Shown here: piece by piece, positions 22,540-37,373 of the stretch
Layout: each line of letters opens with the position of its first letter
How positions within the stretch are numbered: the stretch's first letter is position 1
DNA from: Moringa oleifera
Lineage: Eukaryota; Streptophyta; Magnoliopsida; Brassicales; Moringaceae
Reading direction: 5' to 3'
DNA: 64,000 nucleotides
Assembly (NCBI GenBank): GCA_021397835.1
Contig: JAJFZO010000087.1
Span: forward strand, 3,472,001-3,536,000
Notes under the pieces: generated by a model
Database searches by the model: none
Seen by the model: the letters and a program-made list of their open reading frames with translations, nothing else
What the model was told of the DNA's origin: nothing
Program-made: the position numbers and the translations under genes

Positions 22540-24123
22540 ATAAGATGATGTTAAAATAATATTATTTTTTAATAAATATTCATTGTTAACTGAAATCTAA
22601 ACCAGTGTTTGCAAAAGTGCTTTAAATTAAGAAATTACAAATTAAAATTAAATGTTATTATTATGCAATATTAAAAAATTTTCAAAAGAGATACATTCCT
22701 AAAATAAATACATAATATACATCAATAACTTATAAACTAATATAATATTGATTATGATATGATTAATTATAAAATAATTCATAATATCATTTTTCAAAAA
22801 ATCTTAATTAAGAAATTACAAATAAAATTATAGCAAAATCATCAATATATTTCCAATGACAGAAAACAACCTATATATATGTATAAATATATGATATTAT
22901 TAACAATAAACATTTATATAATTTTTATTTATCTAAATTTTAAATCGGTATAAATATTTAGATCTTTAATAGTAATACTAATTTGGGTTTCTACAAACAA
23001 GCCCCACCAAAAGATAAATAAGAATAATATTTAAAAACATTATGGAAAGGGATACATATTAACAAGAATAACAGAAAAATTGACTTAGTTAAATGGGATA
23101 TGAATAAATTAAAACAATACCAATAAAATCTAAATAAAACCAGTTGGAATTGGTATAAAATAGTACCTGAGAATTTTTCAATCATCAAAAGCAATATCTA
23201 CTTGGAATTTTAATTTATGTAATAAAAAAATCAAACAAATACAAATCAATCATAATAATGAGACAAATCAACTTTAGTTGAATATAATACATATAAATCA
23301 GAATAATATCAAAAAAATCAAAATGTAATATATTAAAATTATAAATATGAAATCATATTAAAAAAAACAAAGTGATACATAATCTTTCAATCTGCAAGAT
23401 AATACCAATTTATGATTTTACTTTTAAATGCAGATCAATAAGAACAAAAAAGAAATTCAAAGTTAATTGAAAGTAATGTAGACAATTAGCATAAAATCAA
23501 AAGGATTTAAATTTAAAAATATTTAAAATCCTAATATAAAATTACATAACTAAAACCGCCAAAATATGATACTAGTAAATCTTTCAATTACCATGAACAA
23601 TACTAATTTTCAATTTCACTTTTGCAATAAAACACTGTAAAGAATGATACACGTCAATAAGAACAATAAAAAACATTTAACCTTAAGTAAATTGAAAATG
23701 ATATTAATTAACAAGAACAATATAAAAAATCAAATTTATATATATCCATATTTGAAATATAGAATTAAATAAACAAATAATTACCAAAATACTACCATAT
23801 ATTTTTTAATTTTTAAGAACAATAATAATTTAGATTTTCACTTTTGCAACAAAACATCATCAAAAATGTTATAGCTCAATAAAGGAAAAAATTAACTTTA
23901 ATTAGAAGTGAAACAGATCAACAATAATAATAATATAAAAAAATGAAAAACTAAAATTCTTAAATATAAAATTGTATAAACAATCAAATTGATGCTTGTA
24001 TGTCTTTTAATCTTTAACGACAATGTAATAGTTTGGGTTCACTGCCAAAAAAAAGCCCAAATTAATAAGAATAGTAAACAAAATTAAATCTAAATCAAAG
24101 TGATAACATTAAAATAAAATTGT
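22540..24123. repeat. Degenerate tandem array (unit 2, left half)
   Basis: The same 200-220-bp block family as in unit 1, aligned copy for copy with it and with unit 3. No gene. Confidence 0.7.
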
Positions 24124-26962
24124 CAATACTACAGAAACTATAATAAGTGACATTGATTTAATAATAGTTCTTAAAAGAACTGTCATTAAATGTATCATTA
24201 ATAATTTTTAATATTAGTTCTTCTAAAACTAACATTAAAGGTCGATTTTTAATATCAATTTTAAAACAAATTACATTAAAAAGGAGATTTATAGCTCTTT
24301 AGTCAATTAATTTATCACTGTTTAGTCAATTATCATTTAACTGACATTAAAAGATAACATTTAACGCCAATTCTTATGAAAACTATTGTTAAAGGCTTGA
24401 CACAACTTATTGTAAGTATATTATGGTGAATGTTAGGTATAAATTAGTATATATTTATGAATTTATTGTTTGATAATTTTAAGATTTTTAGATTAATTAA
24501 TGAACTAAGTAGATGTTACATGTTTTTATATTTTGATGAATTAAGTAGATATTAGTTAGATGAATTTATGTTTGAATAAATTTTATTGGGTAAGATTAAT
24601 TGGTATATTTTATAAAATTTATATTGATTTTGTGACTAACTTAATTTAATGTTAGTTAAATTTTAAATAAAAATTAATTAACTAAGTAATTGTATAGTAA
24701 GTAATTAAATATTATTTAAATTTTAATTAATTGTGTTAGCTAGTTAGATGATTGTATAGTAATTAATTAGATGTTAATTAAATATTGACTATGTATTAAT
24801 TAACAAATTAGTTATAAATTATTTATTCAAAATTTAATTAATTAATTAAATGCTTGTAAAGTAATTAATTAAAAGCTAATTAATTGAATGTATTAATTAA
24901 CTAATTAATTATAAATTACTTACTTAGATTTAATTAATTAATTTTTCATTAGTTTTATGCTATTTATTCAATTATATACTTACAAATCATGTGTTACTTA
25001 AATAACTAATTAATTTTACGCTAATTTAGTTAAATATATAATTAATTACACATGTCAATTAATTCATTAGACTTTTAATTACATGTAATTTGTACATAAA
25101 ACTCTAATATAAAAAGTGTTAAACTTGAGAATAGATAAAATTTAGATGTCTACTGATAAAAGGTTAGAGGCATATGATTTATGGGTGAATAATTTTTATA
25201 GCATACTGTTCAAAACAACGATAACTTTGAATTAGTTTGGTGTCAGTATATTAAATACTATAAAATGAAACGTCATACTTTATGTGAAATACAGAATCTT
25301 TTATATGTAAATGGAGTTAATACAGCTATCAAAACTGGATATAGTACAGAGAAACTTGTATTGTTAGGTCTTCTCCTACTACGAATACTAAAGTTATTGG
25401 AGAGGCAAAACACATCAAAAAAGTTGATAATACTGTAGAAATGTTACAAAAGGGATTTACAGAGTATGATAGTAATCGTAACTACTTTGATAGATTACTT
25501 TGTGATGTTGAGAAAATTTTGTATCCTAGATCAGTGAAGTTCACTAAACTATTTCTCTAATTAAATTGTACAATTTTGAAGGCAAAATATGGTTGGTATA
25601 ATCAAAGTTTTAGTAATCTTTTAAACTTGATTGTTGAACTATTGCCTAAAAATAATGAAATGCCAACATTCATGTACATGGTAATAAATTTAACATTTTC
25701 ATTTATGTTAGTATGCATTTTTTTTTTTTGTTTTACTCTTAAGATTATTGATTATTTTCTGTTAGCAGCTCTTTTAAATTATTCTAGATTATCAATGAAT
25801 CAAGTGATAGGCGCATTCTTAAGAGTATTCCTGCTAACATATGTATATTTAAACTTACATATGATATTAGTTTTATTTATGTTATAAAATATAATAATTA
25901 AAAATTTTTAGTGGAGTATTTATATCAAACTTCAAATATTATATCGATAATGAGTATAGATATTATATCATAAAACTTTTAAAGAATATTATTAATAGAA
26001 GTGACAAAAATATCTCACATGCGAAAATGAGAAGGTTTTAAGCATTTACTTATGTAATTATTTTGGTAATTGATATGCATACTAGAAGTTTTAATTGGAC
26101 TAACTTTTATATACATATATAAATGTAGTTAGTAGACCTAGATACTTACACTCAACTGGATATTGATGAAGTTAGAAAGGAGGTTGGACAATTTTTTTGA
26201 AGTGTCATATTAGAAAGTTGAACCTTGAAAATTTTTGTAGACATAAACATTATCGAATTTATATAGTTAAATTTTTAGGATTATGTATGATAATATATAT
26301 TTAAACTCATGTATTGTACATATGGAGTTCGATTACGACATCAAGTTTTTGTTTTCTTTCTTTGTCTTTCATTACTTTTTGGATTAAATTATGTTGAATT
26401 GTTTTCAAACATGAAAAAAGTAATGATGGTTTGAGTGAAAATGTTATTGAAGTGTATTGAAAGAAAAAGTTGTTTCATTGAAGTGTTGGTGTTGAATTGT
26501 GCTGATGTATACAAGATAAAGGCATGTAGTTGATGTGGAAGAGATGAAGAATTTTATATATGTAGATTTTGGATAATTTGTACGTAAAAATTTTGAATAT
26601 TTTAAAATTATTAAAAAAATCTTTTAATGATAGTTTTATTAGAATTGTCATTAAAAAGGGGCTAGTTCATTGAAAACTGACATTAAAGATATCATCTTTT
26701 ACTTTCACTTTTTAATGATAGTTTTGAAAGAACTATCATTGAAGGCCCATTTTTAATGACAGTATTTTTATAATTGTCATTAAAAACCCCTTTAATGATA
26801 ATTCTTTTATAACTATCATTAAAATGGGAGGTCTTTAGTAATAATTTTCAAGAACTGTCGTTAAAAATCCTCATCTTTAATAACATCAACAAAGATGACA
26901 GTTTTAGAATTATCATTAAAAGTTATTTTTAACTGTCATTAAATTCCTTATTTATAATAATC
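24124..26962 (+). mobile_element. Defective CACTA transposon, copy B
   Basis: The left end is CAATACTACAGAAACTATAA and the right end TTTATAATAATC. The subterminal ACTGTCATTAAA-type repeats are well preserved. The interior has a broken transposase N-terminus starting at ATG 25146 (STDKRLEAYDLWVNNF, then frameshifted) and reaching the NNEMPTFMYMV block near 25680. The insertion site within the array is the same as in the other copies, so it was inherited by duplication and did not transpose separately. Confidence 0.65.
25146..25690 (+). pseudogene. TNP2-type transposase N-terminal fragment (copy B)
   Basis: Same segments as copy A, with a different set of stops. The KYGWYNQSFSNLLNLIVELLPKNNEMP block is clear, followed by non-homologous AT-rich sequence where the catalytic core should be. 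Nonfunctional. Confidence 0.6.
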
Positions 26963-28562
26963 ATGTATAAACAAAACTTATAATAAAAATGATACTTGCA
27001 AATATTTTTATTGTCAAGACTAGTACTAATTTTTTTTTTTTTGGCTTGTTCTACATATTAAAAAAACAAAAAAGGAAAACCTTAGAAAAGGATATGAACC
27101 AATAGGACAAATTTTACCATAGCTACAAGTAATACGAAGTAATAAGAATAGTTATAAAATCAAATTTATGGATACCTAAAATCCTAAATAGAGATATGCC
27201 TAAACAAAAATAATCCAAGTTATACATCTTTGGATCTTCATGAGCAATACCAATTTTGAGTTTTATTTTTGCAATAAAATAGTGTCGAAAAAATTATTGA
27301 TCAAGAATAATATCAACAACTTAAATTTGGAAAACTCAAAATCATAAATATAAAATTACATAAACAAAAACAATTAAAGTGACATTTGTAGATCTTTTAA
27401 TCTTTAAGAGTAATACCAACTTGTGATTTCACTTATTCAATTAAAAAACACCATTAAAAAAAAGACACAAATCAATTATAATAATAATAATAATAAATTA
27501 ACTTTAACTGAAAATAATGCATATCAATTAAAATAATATTTTAAAAATCAAACGTCAACATACAAAATCTTAATATGAAATTGCATAAACAGAAAAATAA
27601 TTAAATTCTTACTTTGTCAATCTTTCTAATTTCAAGAGCTATATCAAGTTGAAGTTTTACTTCTATAATAAAATACAATTAAAAAATGTAGATAAATATA
27701 AATAATAAATAAAATTTAACGATAATTAAAAACGATAGAAATCAATTAGAATAATATATAAAAATATTGAATTTCATAACAACAAAAATATTAAACATAT
27801 ATAAGCATAACCAAAAACATTTAAAGTGATTCTTGTTGACCTTTCAATTGAAAGAGCACTACCAATTTGGACCTTCACTTATATATGGTGTAAAACTTAG
27901 CGATAATTTTAGTTAAAATTTAAATATTAATAAAATTTAACTTTATTAAAAAGTAAAACAAATCAATAAGAATAACATGCAAAAGATAAAATTTAAAGAC
28001 ATTCAAAATTATAAATGAAAAATTTTATAAATAAAAAATCAAAATAATATTATAGGTCTTTCAATTGTCAAAAGCAAGATAAATATGGAGTTTTACGTTT
28101 GCAACATAATACTATTAAGAAAGATAGATATTAATAGGAAATAATAAAAAAATAAGTTTATTTAAAAGTTATACAAATAAATAAACCAAAGTGATATCTG
28201 AAAATTTTTCAACCTTCTAAAGCAATAACAATTTGGGATTTCACTTTGCAACAGAACACTACCGAAAAGAATACAAATCAATTAAAAAAAATAAATAAAG
28301 TTTTAACTTTAGTTGAAAAGGATATATATCGATATATATAGATAATCATATGTTAAGATATTATAAATCTTAAATTTAAAGTTGTAAAAACATAAACAAT
28401 CAAAGCCATACTTATTAATCTTTAAACCTTAAGAGAAGTTAATAAGAAATATTAACTTGAGATTTCACTCTTACAACAAAACAATATATGGAAAAGGAAT
28501 GGCGGATTCATCAAAGTCATTCAATCTAATTAAATAATTATATATAACAAAACTGAAATTTA
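26963..28562. repeat. Degenerate tandem array (unit 2, right half)
   Basis: A continuation of the block array to the unit junction, where TTTA joins GGGATCTAAC of the next TRIM. No gene. Confidence 0.7.
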
Positions 28563-29343
28563 GGGATCTAACAATGAAGAAGTTAGACCTACTTCCCAAA
28601 TTCTATAAATATCTAAGTATGCTCTTCAAAGAGTAGAAGCCTTTTTGTTTCCATTAATCTCTTGCTGCCGATTTATTCATTGACTTAAGCATCAAAGTAA
28701 TTCTAAGAAATACCTCCATGCTCACATTTTTCTTAATTTTGTAGGATCTAAGCTCCAATAAAGCATTTTTGGAAAAGGAGATGGAAGTCTCTTGAATTTT
28801 CTCTTTCTACACCTGCTAGTTATATCTTTTCTCTCTCTACATAACATTTTTAATAGCAACAAATTGGTGCCTTCGGGGAAAGGATAACGATAAGTCATTT
28901 CTTAAAAGAAGAATTAAGAATCGAAAAGCCCCACAGTAGAAGCATAGAAGCTTTCAAAAATCTACATAAAGTTAGTTGCATGGCATAATAGTTTGCACCT
29001 CACCCGGAATTCTCTCGTAAACTCATGGATCTAACTACATTTAAAAGCTTCAAAGAAGTTAGGCTTGCTTCCTGAATTCTAGGGATAATAACCAAGCATG
29101 CTCTTTAAAGAGCAGAATCTTTTTTATTCTCATTAATCTCTTGTTATTGATTTATTCACTGACTTAAGCATCTGAGCAATCCTAAGGGATACCCCATATC
29201 ACCTTCTTCTTGATTTTGCAAGATCCAAATTCGAGCATAGCATTGTGGGAAAAGTAGACAAAACCTCTTGAAATTTTCTCTCTTTACGCCGACTAACTCT
29301 ATCCTTCCAGTTTCTATATATAATTCTTATGAGCAACAATAAT
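28563..29343 (+). mobile_element. TRIM relic, two-repeat form (unit 3)
   Basis: The first repeat (from GGATCTAACAATG), the primer-binding-like AATTGGTGCCTTCGGGG, and the second repeat are all present. Part of the region between them, present in units 1 and 5, is missing (about 28930). Confidence 0.6.
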
Positions 29344-30436
29344 ATATTCATTGCTTAAGTTAACCATGGTTAATACATAAAGTAAACAGTGAGATGCGTA
29401 AGTAATTTTCAAGATTATTCAAAATATTTATCATAAAGAAAAATTCTTTTTTAAAAAATTAAAAATCTCTCATTTAAATATGAATCTCTTCCAACAAAAA
29501 TTACAGAAAAAAAATTCATTGCTTAAGTTAACTATGGTTAAAATCACGTCCAAGGAAGAATCTTTAGGGAGTAGTGTTAAATATCTTCATATTGGGCATC
29601 TAACCACATTTAATTCTGATTTAGTATTTACACCAAACTAAACTAAAAACGTGTCTATTGATGTATATAAGGTTCTTGTTCAAATATGATCCACATGGGC
29701 TACTCTTTAGGTGATCCACATGAGCAACTCTTAGGTGCGGGTAAAGATGCTTTTGGTGATGAATATCTTTCTTAAAGCAAAAAGCTTATCTTATTATTTA
29801 ATGATGGATATATAATAGAGGAAAATAAAATTTTTTACCCTGTTAATAGCCTCCAAATCGTCAAACTAAAGTGGAAATACATCCAACTCATAAAGAACTA
29901 CATCAACATTAAAAAAAAATCTACAGTATGATTTATAGTTTATCTTCATTATATTCACTTTAATCTTATGCTGCTAAAATTTGTACTAACTTAAAGTATC
30001 ATAGTGTTCCTGATTCAATATCCAGTGTTTATCTCCTTCCTATTATTGTTTCGATGATTTCAAGTCATTTGATAACCCTCAATCCCAGTAAACAGATAGA
30101 CCAAAGCCATTTACTAATTTTTGGCAGCATCATGATCATATGATTAACCATGCATAAGTATTATTTAACTTTGATCTGATTTGATATATTAAATACTTAA
30201 TAATAATGTGATGGAGGTGATGAATTTGCTCTGGAAATCCGAGTTAAAACAAGTCCCTTTTATTGCAAATATGAAATTTTACATAATAGATTGCTGCTAC
30301 ATCATCTTTGTCATCAACACATAACACATATGTCCATATAGAATATGGGCTTGTGGTTGTTGATCTTTTTATTACTCTCGCTTAGTTTGTAGGGACTGCA
30401 TGCGTTCTAATTTTTACATAATAGATTTTGTATCTT

Positions 30437-30739
30437 CTAGTGGTGAACGATGTAGCCAAGATGCCTAACGTATGTGATGAGAGATGGCAGTTCCTCTTCC
30501 TCGATTGTCCCATCCCCATCGGCATCAGCGATGTTTAGCCCACGGAAGGCTCTCCATGCAGGAACTACCGCACCCAGATAAGCAAAAGCTGCTTTTAGCT
30601 CTTGTCTACTGAGACGACCATCGCCATTCTTATCGAACCTCTTCAAAACCTCCCTTATCTGCTGCTCGCTCAGGTACTTCGGTGGCTCCGGTGCTGCATT
30701 GTTCACGTGAATGTGAAGCAGGTGAAGACTACCAACCAT
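30437..30739 (-). CDS. Two-EF-hand calcium-binding protein (gene 5)
   Basis: A 100-residue intronless protein differing from gene 4 at a handful of residues (EEEE for DEEE at the second-loop end, TYVRHLG for AYVRRLG). Loop 1 reads DKNGDGRLSRQE. Loop 2 reads DADGDGTIEEEE, so position 9 is E instead of D; this position is tolerant and binding is probably kept. Start ATG at 30737-30739. The upstream open extension begins only at a TTG and is rejected. Confidence 0.88.
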   Translation of the reverse strand: MVGSLHLLHIHVNNAAPEPPKYLSEQQIREVLKRFDKNGDGRLSRQELKAAFAYLGAVVPAWRAFRGLNIADADGDGTIEEEELPSLITYVRHLGYIVHH

Positions 30740-30822
30740 GTTTGTGGTGTGTTTATGGTACGTAGGCTTGTCGAGATTGCTATGCTGCAGGCTATGGTGT
30801 CTTGAGTTCAAAGGAGTAAAGG

Positions 30823-30830
30823 TACTTATA
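30823..30830 (-). promoter_or_regulatory. TATA box of EF-hand gene 5
   Basis: TATAAGTA on the minus strand, at the same distance (about 85 bases) and in the same conserved promoter as gene 4. Confidence 0.6.
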
Positions 30831-31239
30831 GAGATTGTGTGGATAGGATATCGTTTTTCTGCATCTTCATGGGTAAGTTTCTAACTTATATCCAACGGAT
30901 AGGATGCAGTTGGACTTTTTTACAGTGGCCGCTCAATCCAAGATTCATTTTGCTACAGGTACTTTTATTTTTAGAATTCCTTGTGCAATTAAATTCCAAT
31001 TCGAATGATTAAAGCCTAAAGAACATGCAAACTGAAGAAGATAACATGGAAGCATCTAAGCTTAGTTAATGACACCATGATGTCCCAAACTGATGTAAGA
31101 TCGCTGACCAGTCCAAATGATGGATAAGCATTCACATTGTCACCTCACCTCTCATTAACTTGGAGAATAAAGCTCTTTAGCTTGTGGAGAATATTTTTAC
31201 TGCTTAAACATGTAGACAAAACATATGTAAAAGGAGATA

Positions 31240-32816
31240 AGATGATGTTCAAAATAATATTATTTTTTAATAAATATTCATTGTTAACTGAAATCTAAAC
31301 CAGTGATTGCAGAAGTGTTTTAAATTAAGAATTACAATTAAAAATTAAATGTAATTATTAAGTAATATTCAAAATTTTCCAAAAAAAATCCATTCGTAAA
31401 ATAAATACATAATATGCATCAATAACTTATAAACTAATATAATATTTATTATGATATTATTAATTATAAAATAATTCATAATATCATTTTTCAAAAAATC
31501 TTAATTAAGAAATTACAAATAAAATTATAGCAAAATCATCAATATATTTCCAATGACAGAAAACAACCTATATATATGTATAAATATATGATATTATAAC
31601 AATAAACATTTATATAATTTTTATTTATCTAAATTTTAAAATGGTATAAATATTTAGATCTTTAATAGTAATACTAATTTGGGTTTCTACAAACAAGCCC
31701 CACCAAAAGATAAATAAGAATAATATTTAAAAACATTATGGAAAGGGATACATATTAACAAGAATAACAGAAAAATTGACTTAGTTAAATGGGATATGAA
31801 TAAATTAAAATAATACCAATAAAATCTAAATAAAACCAGTTAAAATAGTACCTGAGAATTTTTCAATCATCAAAAGCAATATCTACTAGGAATTTTAATT
31901 TATGTAATAAAAAAATCAAAAAAATACAAATCAATCCTAATAATGAGACAAATCAACTTTAGTTGAATATAATACATATAAATCAGAATAATATCAAAAA
32001 AATTAAAATCTAATATATTAAAATTATAAATATGAAATCATATTGAAAAAACGAAGTGATACATAATCTTTCAATCTGCAAGATAATACCAATTTATGAT
32101 ATTACTTTTAAATGCAGATCAATAAGAACAAAAAAGAAATTCAAAGTTAATTGAAAGTAGTGTAGACAATTAGCATAAAATCAAAAGGATTCAAATTTAA
32201 AAATATTTAAAATCCTAATATAAAATTACATAACTAAAACCGACAAAATATGATACTAGTAAATCTTTCAATTACCATGAACAATACTAATTTTCAATTT
32301 CACTTTTGCAATAAAACACTGTAAAGAATGATACACATCAATAAGAACAATAAAAAACATTTAACCTTAAGTAAATTGAAAATGATATTAATTAACAAGA
32401 ATAATATAAAAAATCAAATTTATATATATATATATCCAAATTTGAAATATAGAATTAAATAAACAAATAATTACCAAAATACTACCGTATATTTTTTAAT
32501 TTTTAAGAACAATAATAATTTAGATTTTCACTTTTGCAACAAAACGTCATCAAAAATGTTATAGCTCAATAAAGGAAAAAATTAACTTTAATTAGAAGTG
32601 AAACAGATCAACAATAATAATAATATAAAAAAATGAAAAACTAAAATTCTTAAATATAAAATTGTATAAACAATCAAATTGATGCTTGTATGTCTTTCAA
32701 TCTTTAACGGCAACGTAATAGTTTGGGTTCACTGCCAAAAAAAAAAAGCCCAAATTAATAAGAATAATAAACAAAATTTAATCTAAATCAAAGCAATAAC
32801 ATTAAAATAAAATTGT
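31240..32816. repeat. Degenerate tandem array (unit 3, left half)
   Basis: The same block array, very close to unit 2 base for base by eye. No gene. Confidence 0.7.
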
Positions 32817-35475
32817 CAATACTACAGAAACTATAATAAGTGATATTGATTTAATAACAGTTCTTAAAAGAACTATCATTAAATATATCATTAATAATTT
32901 TTAATGTAGTTCTTCTAAAACTAACATTGAATGTCGATTTTTAATATCAATTTTAAAACAAGTTACATTAAAAAGGAGATTTATCGCTCTTTAGTCAGTT
33001 AATTTATCACTGTTTAGTCAATACCATTTAACTGACATTAAAAGATAACATTTAACGCTAATTCTTGTGGAAACTATCGTTAAAAGCTTGACACAACTTC
33101 TTGTAAGTATATTATGGTGAATGTTAGGTATAAATGAGTATATATTGACGAATTTATTGTTTGATAATTTTAAGATTTTTAAATTAATTAATGAACTATG
33201 TAGATGTTAGTTAAATAAGTTATATTTTGATGAATTAAGTAGATATTAGTTAGATGAATTTATGTTTGAATAAATTTGTTGGGTAAGATTAATTGGTATA
33301 TTTTATAAAGTTTATATTGATTTTGTAACTAACTTAATTTAATGTTAGTTAAATTTTAAATAGAAATTAATTAATTAAATAATTGTATAGTAAGTAATTA
33401 AATGTTATTTAAATTTTAATTAATTGTGTTAGCTAGTTAGATGATTGTATAGTAATTAATTAGATGTTAATTAAATATTAACTATGCATTAATTAACAAA
33501 TTAGTTATAAATGATTTATTCAAATTTTAATTAATTAATTAAATGCTTGTAAAGTAATTAATCAGAAGCTAATTAATTGAAAGTATTAATTAACTAATTA
33601 ATTATAAATCACTTGCTTAGATTTTAATTAATTAATTTTTGTTAGTCTTATGCTATTTATTTAATTATATACTTACAAATCATGTGTTATTTAGATAACT
33701 AATTAATTTTACGCTAATTTAGTTAAATATATAATTAATTACGCATATTAATTAATTCATTAGAATTTTAATTACATGTAATTTGTACATAAATCTCTAA
33801 TGTAAAAAGTTTTAAACTTGAGAATGGATAAAACTTAGATGTCTGCTGATAAAAGGTTAGAGGTATATGATTTATGGATAAATAATTTTTATAACATATT
33901 GTTCAAAATAGTGATAACTCTAAATTAGTTTAGTGTCAGTATATTAAATATGATAATATGAAGCGTCATACTTTACGTGAGATACAGAATCTTTTATATG
34001 TATATGGAGTTAATGCAAACTTGTACTGTTAGGTCTTCTCCTAGTACAAATGCTAAAGTTATTAAAGAGATAAAACGCATCGAAGAAGTTGATAACACTG
34101 TAGAAATATTACAAAAGGGATTTACACAGTATGATAGTAATCATAACCACTTTGATAGATTACTTTGTGATGCCGAGAAACTTTTGTATCCTAGATCAGT
34201 GAAGTTCACTAAACTGTCTTCTCTAATTAAATCATACAATTTTGAAAGCGAAATATGGTTGGTATAATCAAACCTTTAGTGATCTCTTAAATTTGATTGT
34301 TGAAATATTGCCTAAAAATAATGAAATACCAACATCCATGTATATGGTAATAAATTTGACCTTTTCATTTATGTTAGTATGTATTTTTTTTTACTCTTAA
34401 GATTATTGATTATTTTATGTTATCAGCTCTTTCAAAATTATTCTAAATTATCAATAAATCAAGTGATAGGCGCATTCTTACGAGTATTGCTGCTAACGTA
34501 TGTATATTTAAACTTATATATGATATTAGTTTTATTTATTTTACAAAATATAACAATTAAAAATTTTTAATGGAGTATTCATATCAAACTTCAAATATTA
34601 TATCAATAGTGAGTACAGATATTATATCATAAAACTTTTAAAGGATATTATTAATAGTCATGACAAAAATATCTCACATGCGAAAATGAAAAATTTTTAA
34701 GCGTTTACTTATGTAATTATTTCGGTAATTGATATGCTTACTAGAAGTTTTAATTGGACTAACTTTTTTTTATATATATAAATATAGTTAGTGGACATAC
34801 ATACTTACACTTAATTGGATATTGATGAAGTTAGAAAGGAGGTTTGATAATTTTTTTGAAGTGTCATATTAGAAAGTTGAACCTTGAAGATTTTTGTAGA
34901 CATGAACATTATCGAATTTATATAGTTGAATTTTTAAGATTATGTACAATAATATATATTTAAACTCATGTACTGTACATATGGAGTTCAGTTATGATAT
35001 CAAGTTTTTTTTTTTCTTTCTTCGTCTTTCATTACATTTTGGATTGAATTATGTTGAATTGTTTTCAAACATGAAAAAAGTAATGATGGTTTAAGTAAAA
35101 ATGTTGTTGAAGTGTATTAAAAGAAAAAGTTGTTTGATCAAAGTGTTAGTGTTGAATTGTGCTAATGTATACAAGATGAAGATATATAGTTGATGTGGAT
35201 GAAGAATTTTATATATGGAGATTTTGGATAATTTGTATGTAAAAATTTTGAATTTTTTAAATTATTAAAATAATTTTTTAATGGTAGTTTTATTAGAACT
35301 GTCATTAAAAAGGGGTTAGTTCATTGAAATCTTTTACTCTCACTTTTTAATGATCATTTTGAAAGAACTATCGTTAAAAATCATCTTTTTTGATAACATT
35401 AACAAAGATGACAGTTTTAGAACTATCATTAAAAGTTATTTTTAACTATCATTCAATTCCTTATTTATAGAAGTC
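32817..35475 (+). mobile_element. Defective CACTA transposon, copy C
   Basis: The left end is CAATACTACAGAAACTATAA, as in copy B, and the right end TTTATAGAAGTC. The right subterminal region has lost about 170 bases of ACTGTCATTAAA-type repeats compared with copy B (near 35380). The interior has the same transposase fragment. Confidence 0.65.
33839..34345 (+). pseudogene. TNP2-type transposase N-terminal fragment (copy C)
   Basis: Starts at ATG 33839 (MSADKRLEVYDLW, then stops and frameshifts). A longer open stretch at 33977-34267 contains KVIKEIKRIEEVDNTVEILQKGFTQYDSNHNHFDRLLCDAEKLLYP and VKFTKLSSLIKSYN. The catalytic part is absent. Nonfunctional. Confidence 0.62.
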
Positions 35476-37088
35476 ATGTATAAACAAAACTTATAATAAA
35501 AATGATATTTGCAAATATTTTTTATTGTCAAGACTAGTATTAATTTTTTTGTTTTGGCTTGTTCTACATATTAAAAAAAACAAAAAAAGAAAACCTTAGA
35601 AAAGGATATGAACCAATAGGAAAAATTTTACCATAGCTAAAAGTAATACAAAGTAATAAGAATAATTATAAAATCAAATTTATGGATACCTAAAATCCTA
35701 AATAGAGATATGCCTAAACAAAAATAATCAAAGTTATACATCTTTGGATCTTCATGAGCAATACCAATTTTGAGTTTTATTTTCGCAATAAAATAGTGTC
35801 GAAAAAATTATTGATCAATAGGAATAATATCAAAATCTTAAATTTGGAGAACTCAAAATCATAAATATAAAATTATATAAATGAAAACAATTAAAGTGAC
35901 AGTTGTAGATCTTTTAATCTTTAAGAGTAATACCAACTTATGATTTCACTTTTTCAATTAAGAAACATCATTAAAAAAAGGCACAAATCAATTATAATAA
36001 TAATAAAAAATTAACTTTAGCTGAAAATAATGCAAATCAATAAGAATAATATTTTAAAAATCAAATGTTAACATACAAAATCTTAATGTGAAATTTTATA
36101 AACAAAAAAATAATTAAATTCTTACTTTGTTAATCTTTCTAATTTCAAGAGCTATATTAAGTTGAAGTTTTACTTCTATAATAAAATACTATTAAAAATG
36201 TAGATAAATATAAGTAATAAATAAAATTCAATTGTTGTTAAAAATGATAGAAATCAATTAGAATAATATATAAAAATATTAAATTTTAAAACAATAAAAA
36301 TATTAAATATATATATATATATAAAAGCATAACAAAAACATTTAAAGTGATTGCTGTGGAACTTTTAATTTGAAAGAGCACTACTAATTTGGACCTTCAC
36401 TTGTATATGGTGGAAAACTTAGCGATAATTTTAGTTAAAATTTAAATATGAATAAAATTTAACTTTATTAAAAAGTGAAACAAATCAATAAGAATAACAT
36501 GAAAAAGATAAAATTTAAAGACATTCAAAATTATAAATATAAAATTTTATAAATCAAAAAATCAAAATAATGTTGTAGATCTTTCAATTGTCAAAAGCAA
36601 TATAAATATGGAGTTTTACATTTGCAACATAATATTATTAAGCAAGATGGATATTAATAAGAAATAATTAAAAAATAAGTTTATTTAAAAATGATACAAA
36701 TAAGTAAATAAACCAAAGTAATATCTGAAAACTTTTCGATCGTCAAAAGCAATAACAACTTGGGATTTCACTTTGCAACAAAACACTACAAAAAGAACAC
36801 AGATCAATTAAAATAATAAATAAAGTTTAACTTTAGTTTTAAAAATATATATATCAATATTTATAGATAATCATATGTTAAGATATTATAAATCTTAAAT
36901 TTAAGGTTGTAAAAACATAAACAATCAAAGCCATACTTATTAATCTTTAAACCCTTAAGAGAAGTTAATAAGAAATATTAACTTGAGATTTCACTCTTAC
37001 AACAAAACAATGTATGGAAAAGGAGTGGCAGATTCATCAAAGTCATTCAATCTAATTAAATAATTATATATAACAAAACTTAAATTTA
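35476..37088. repeat. Degenerate tandem array (unit 3, right half)
   Basis: A continuation of the block array, including a short (AT)n run near 36310. No gene. Confidence 0.7.
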
Positions 37089-37373
37089 TGGATCTAACTA
37101 TGAAGAAGTTAGGCCTACTTCCCAAATTCTATAAAAAGCAGAATCTTTTCTATTCTCGTTAATCTCTTGTTATTGATTTATTCACTGAGTTCAGCATCTG
37201 AGTGACCTTAAAGGGATACTCCATACAGTCACCTTCTTCTTGATTTTGCAAGATCCAAACTGGAACATAGCATTATGGGAAAAATAGATAATATCTCTTG
37301 AAATTTTCTCTCTTTACACCCACCATTTCTATCCTTCCAGTTTCTATATACTATTTCTGTTAGCAGCAACAAT
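37089..37373 (+). mobile_element. TRIM relic, fused single-repeat form (unit 4)
   Basis: Same fusion as unit 2: CCCAAATTCTATA runs directly into AAAAGCAGAATCTTTTC. The primer-binding-like segment is lost. Confidence 0.6.

Larger units (their letters stand above)
20505..28562. repeat. Tandem unit 2 (about 8.1 kb)
   Basis: Same order as unit 1: fused TRIM relic, EF-hand gene 4, array, CACTA B, array. It shares with unit 3 a short deletion in the array (about 23035, AATATTTAAAAACATTATGG) that units 1 and 5 lack. Confidence 0.85.
28563..37088. repeat. Tandem unit 3 (about 8.5 kb)
   Basis: Contains two-repeat TRIM, EF-hand gene 5, array, CACTA C and array. The array and CACTA are most like those of unit 2, whereas its TRIM is like those of units 1 and 5. 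Confidence 0.85.
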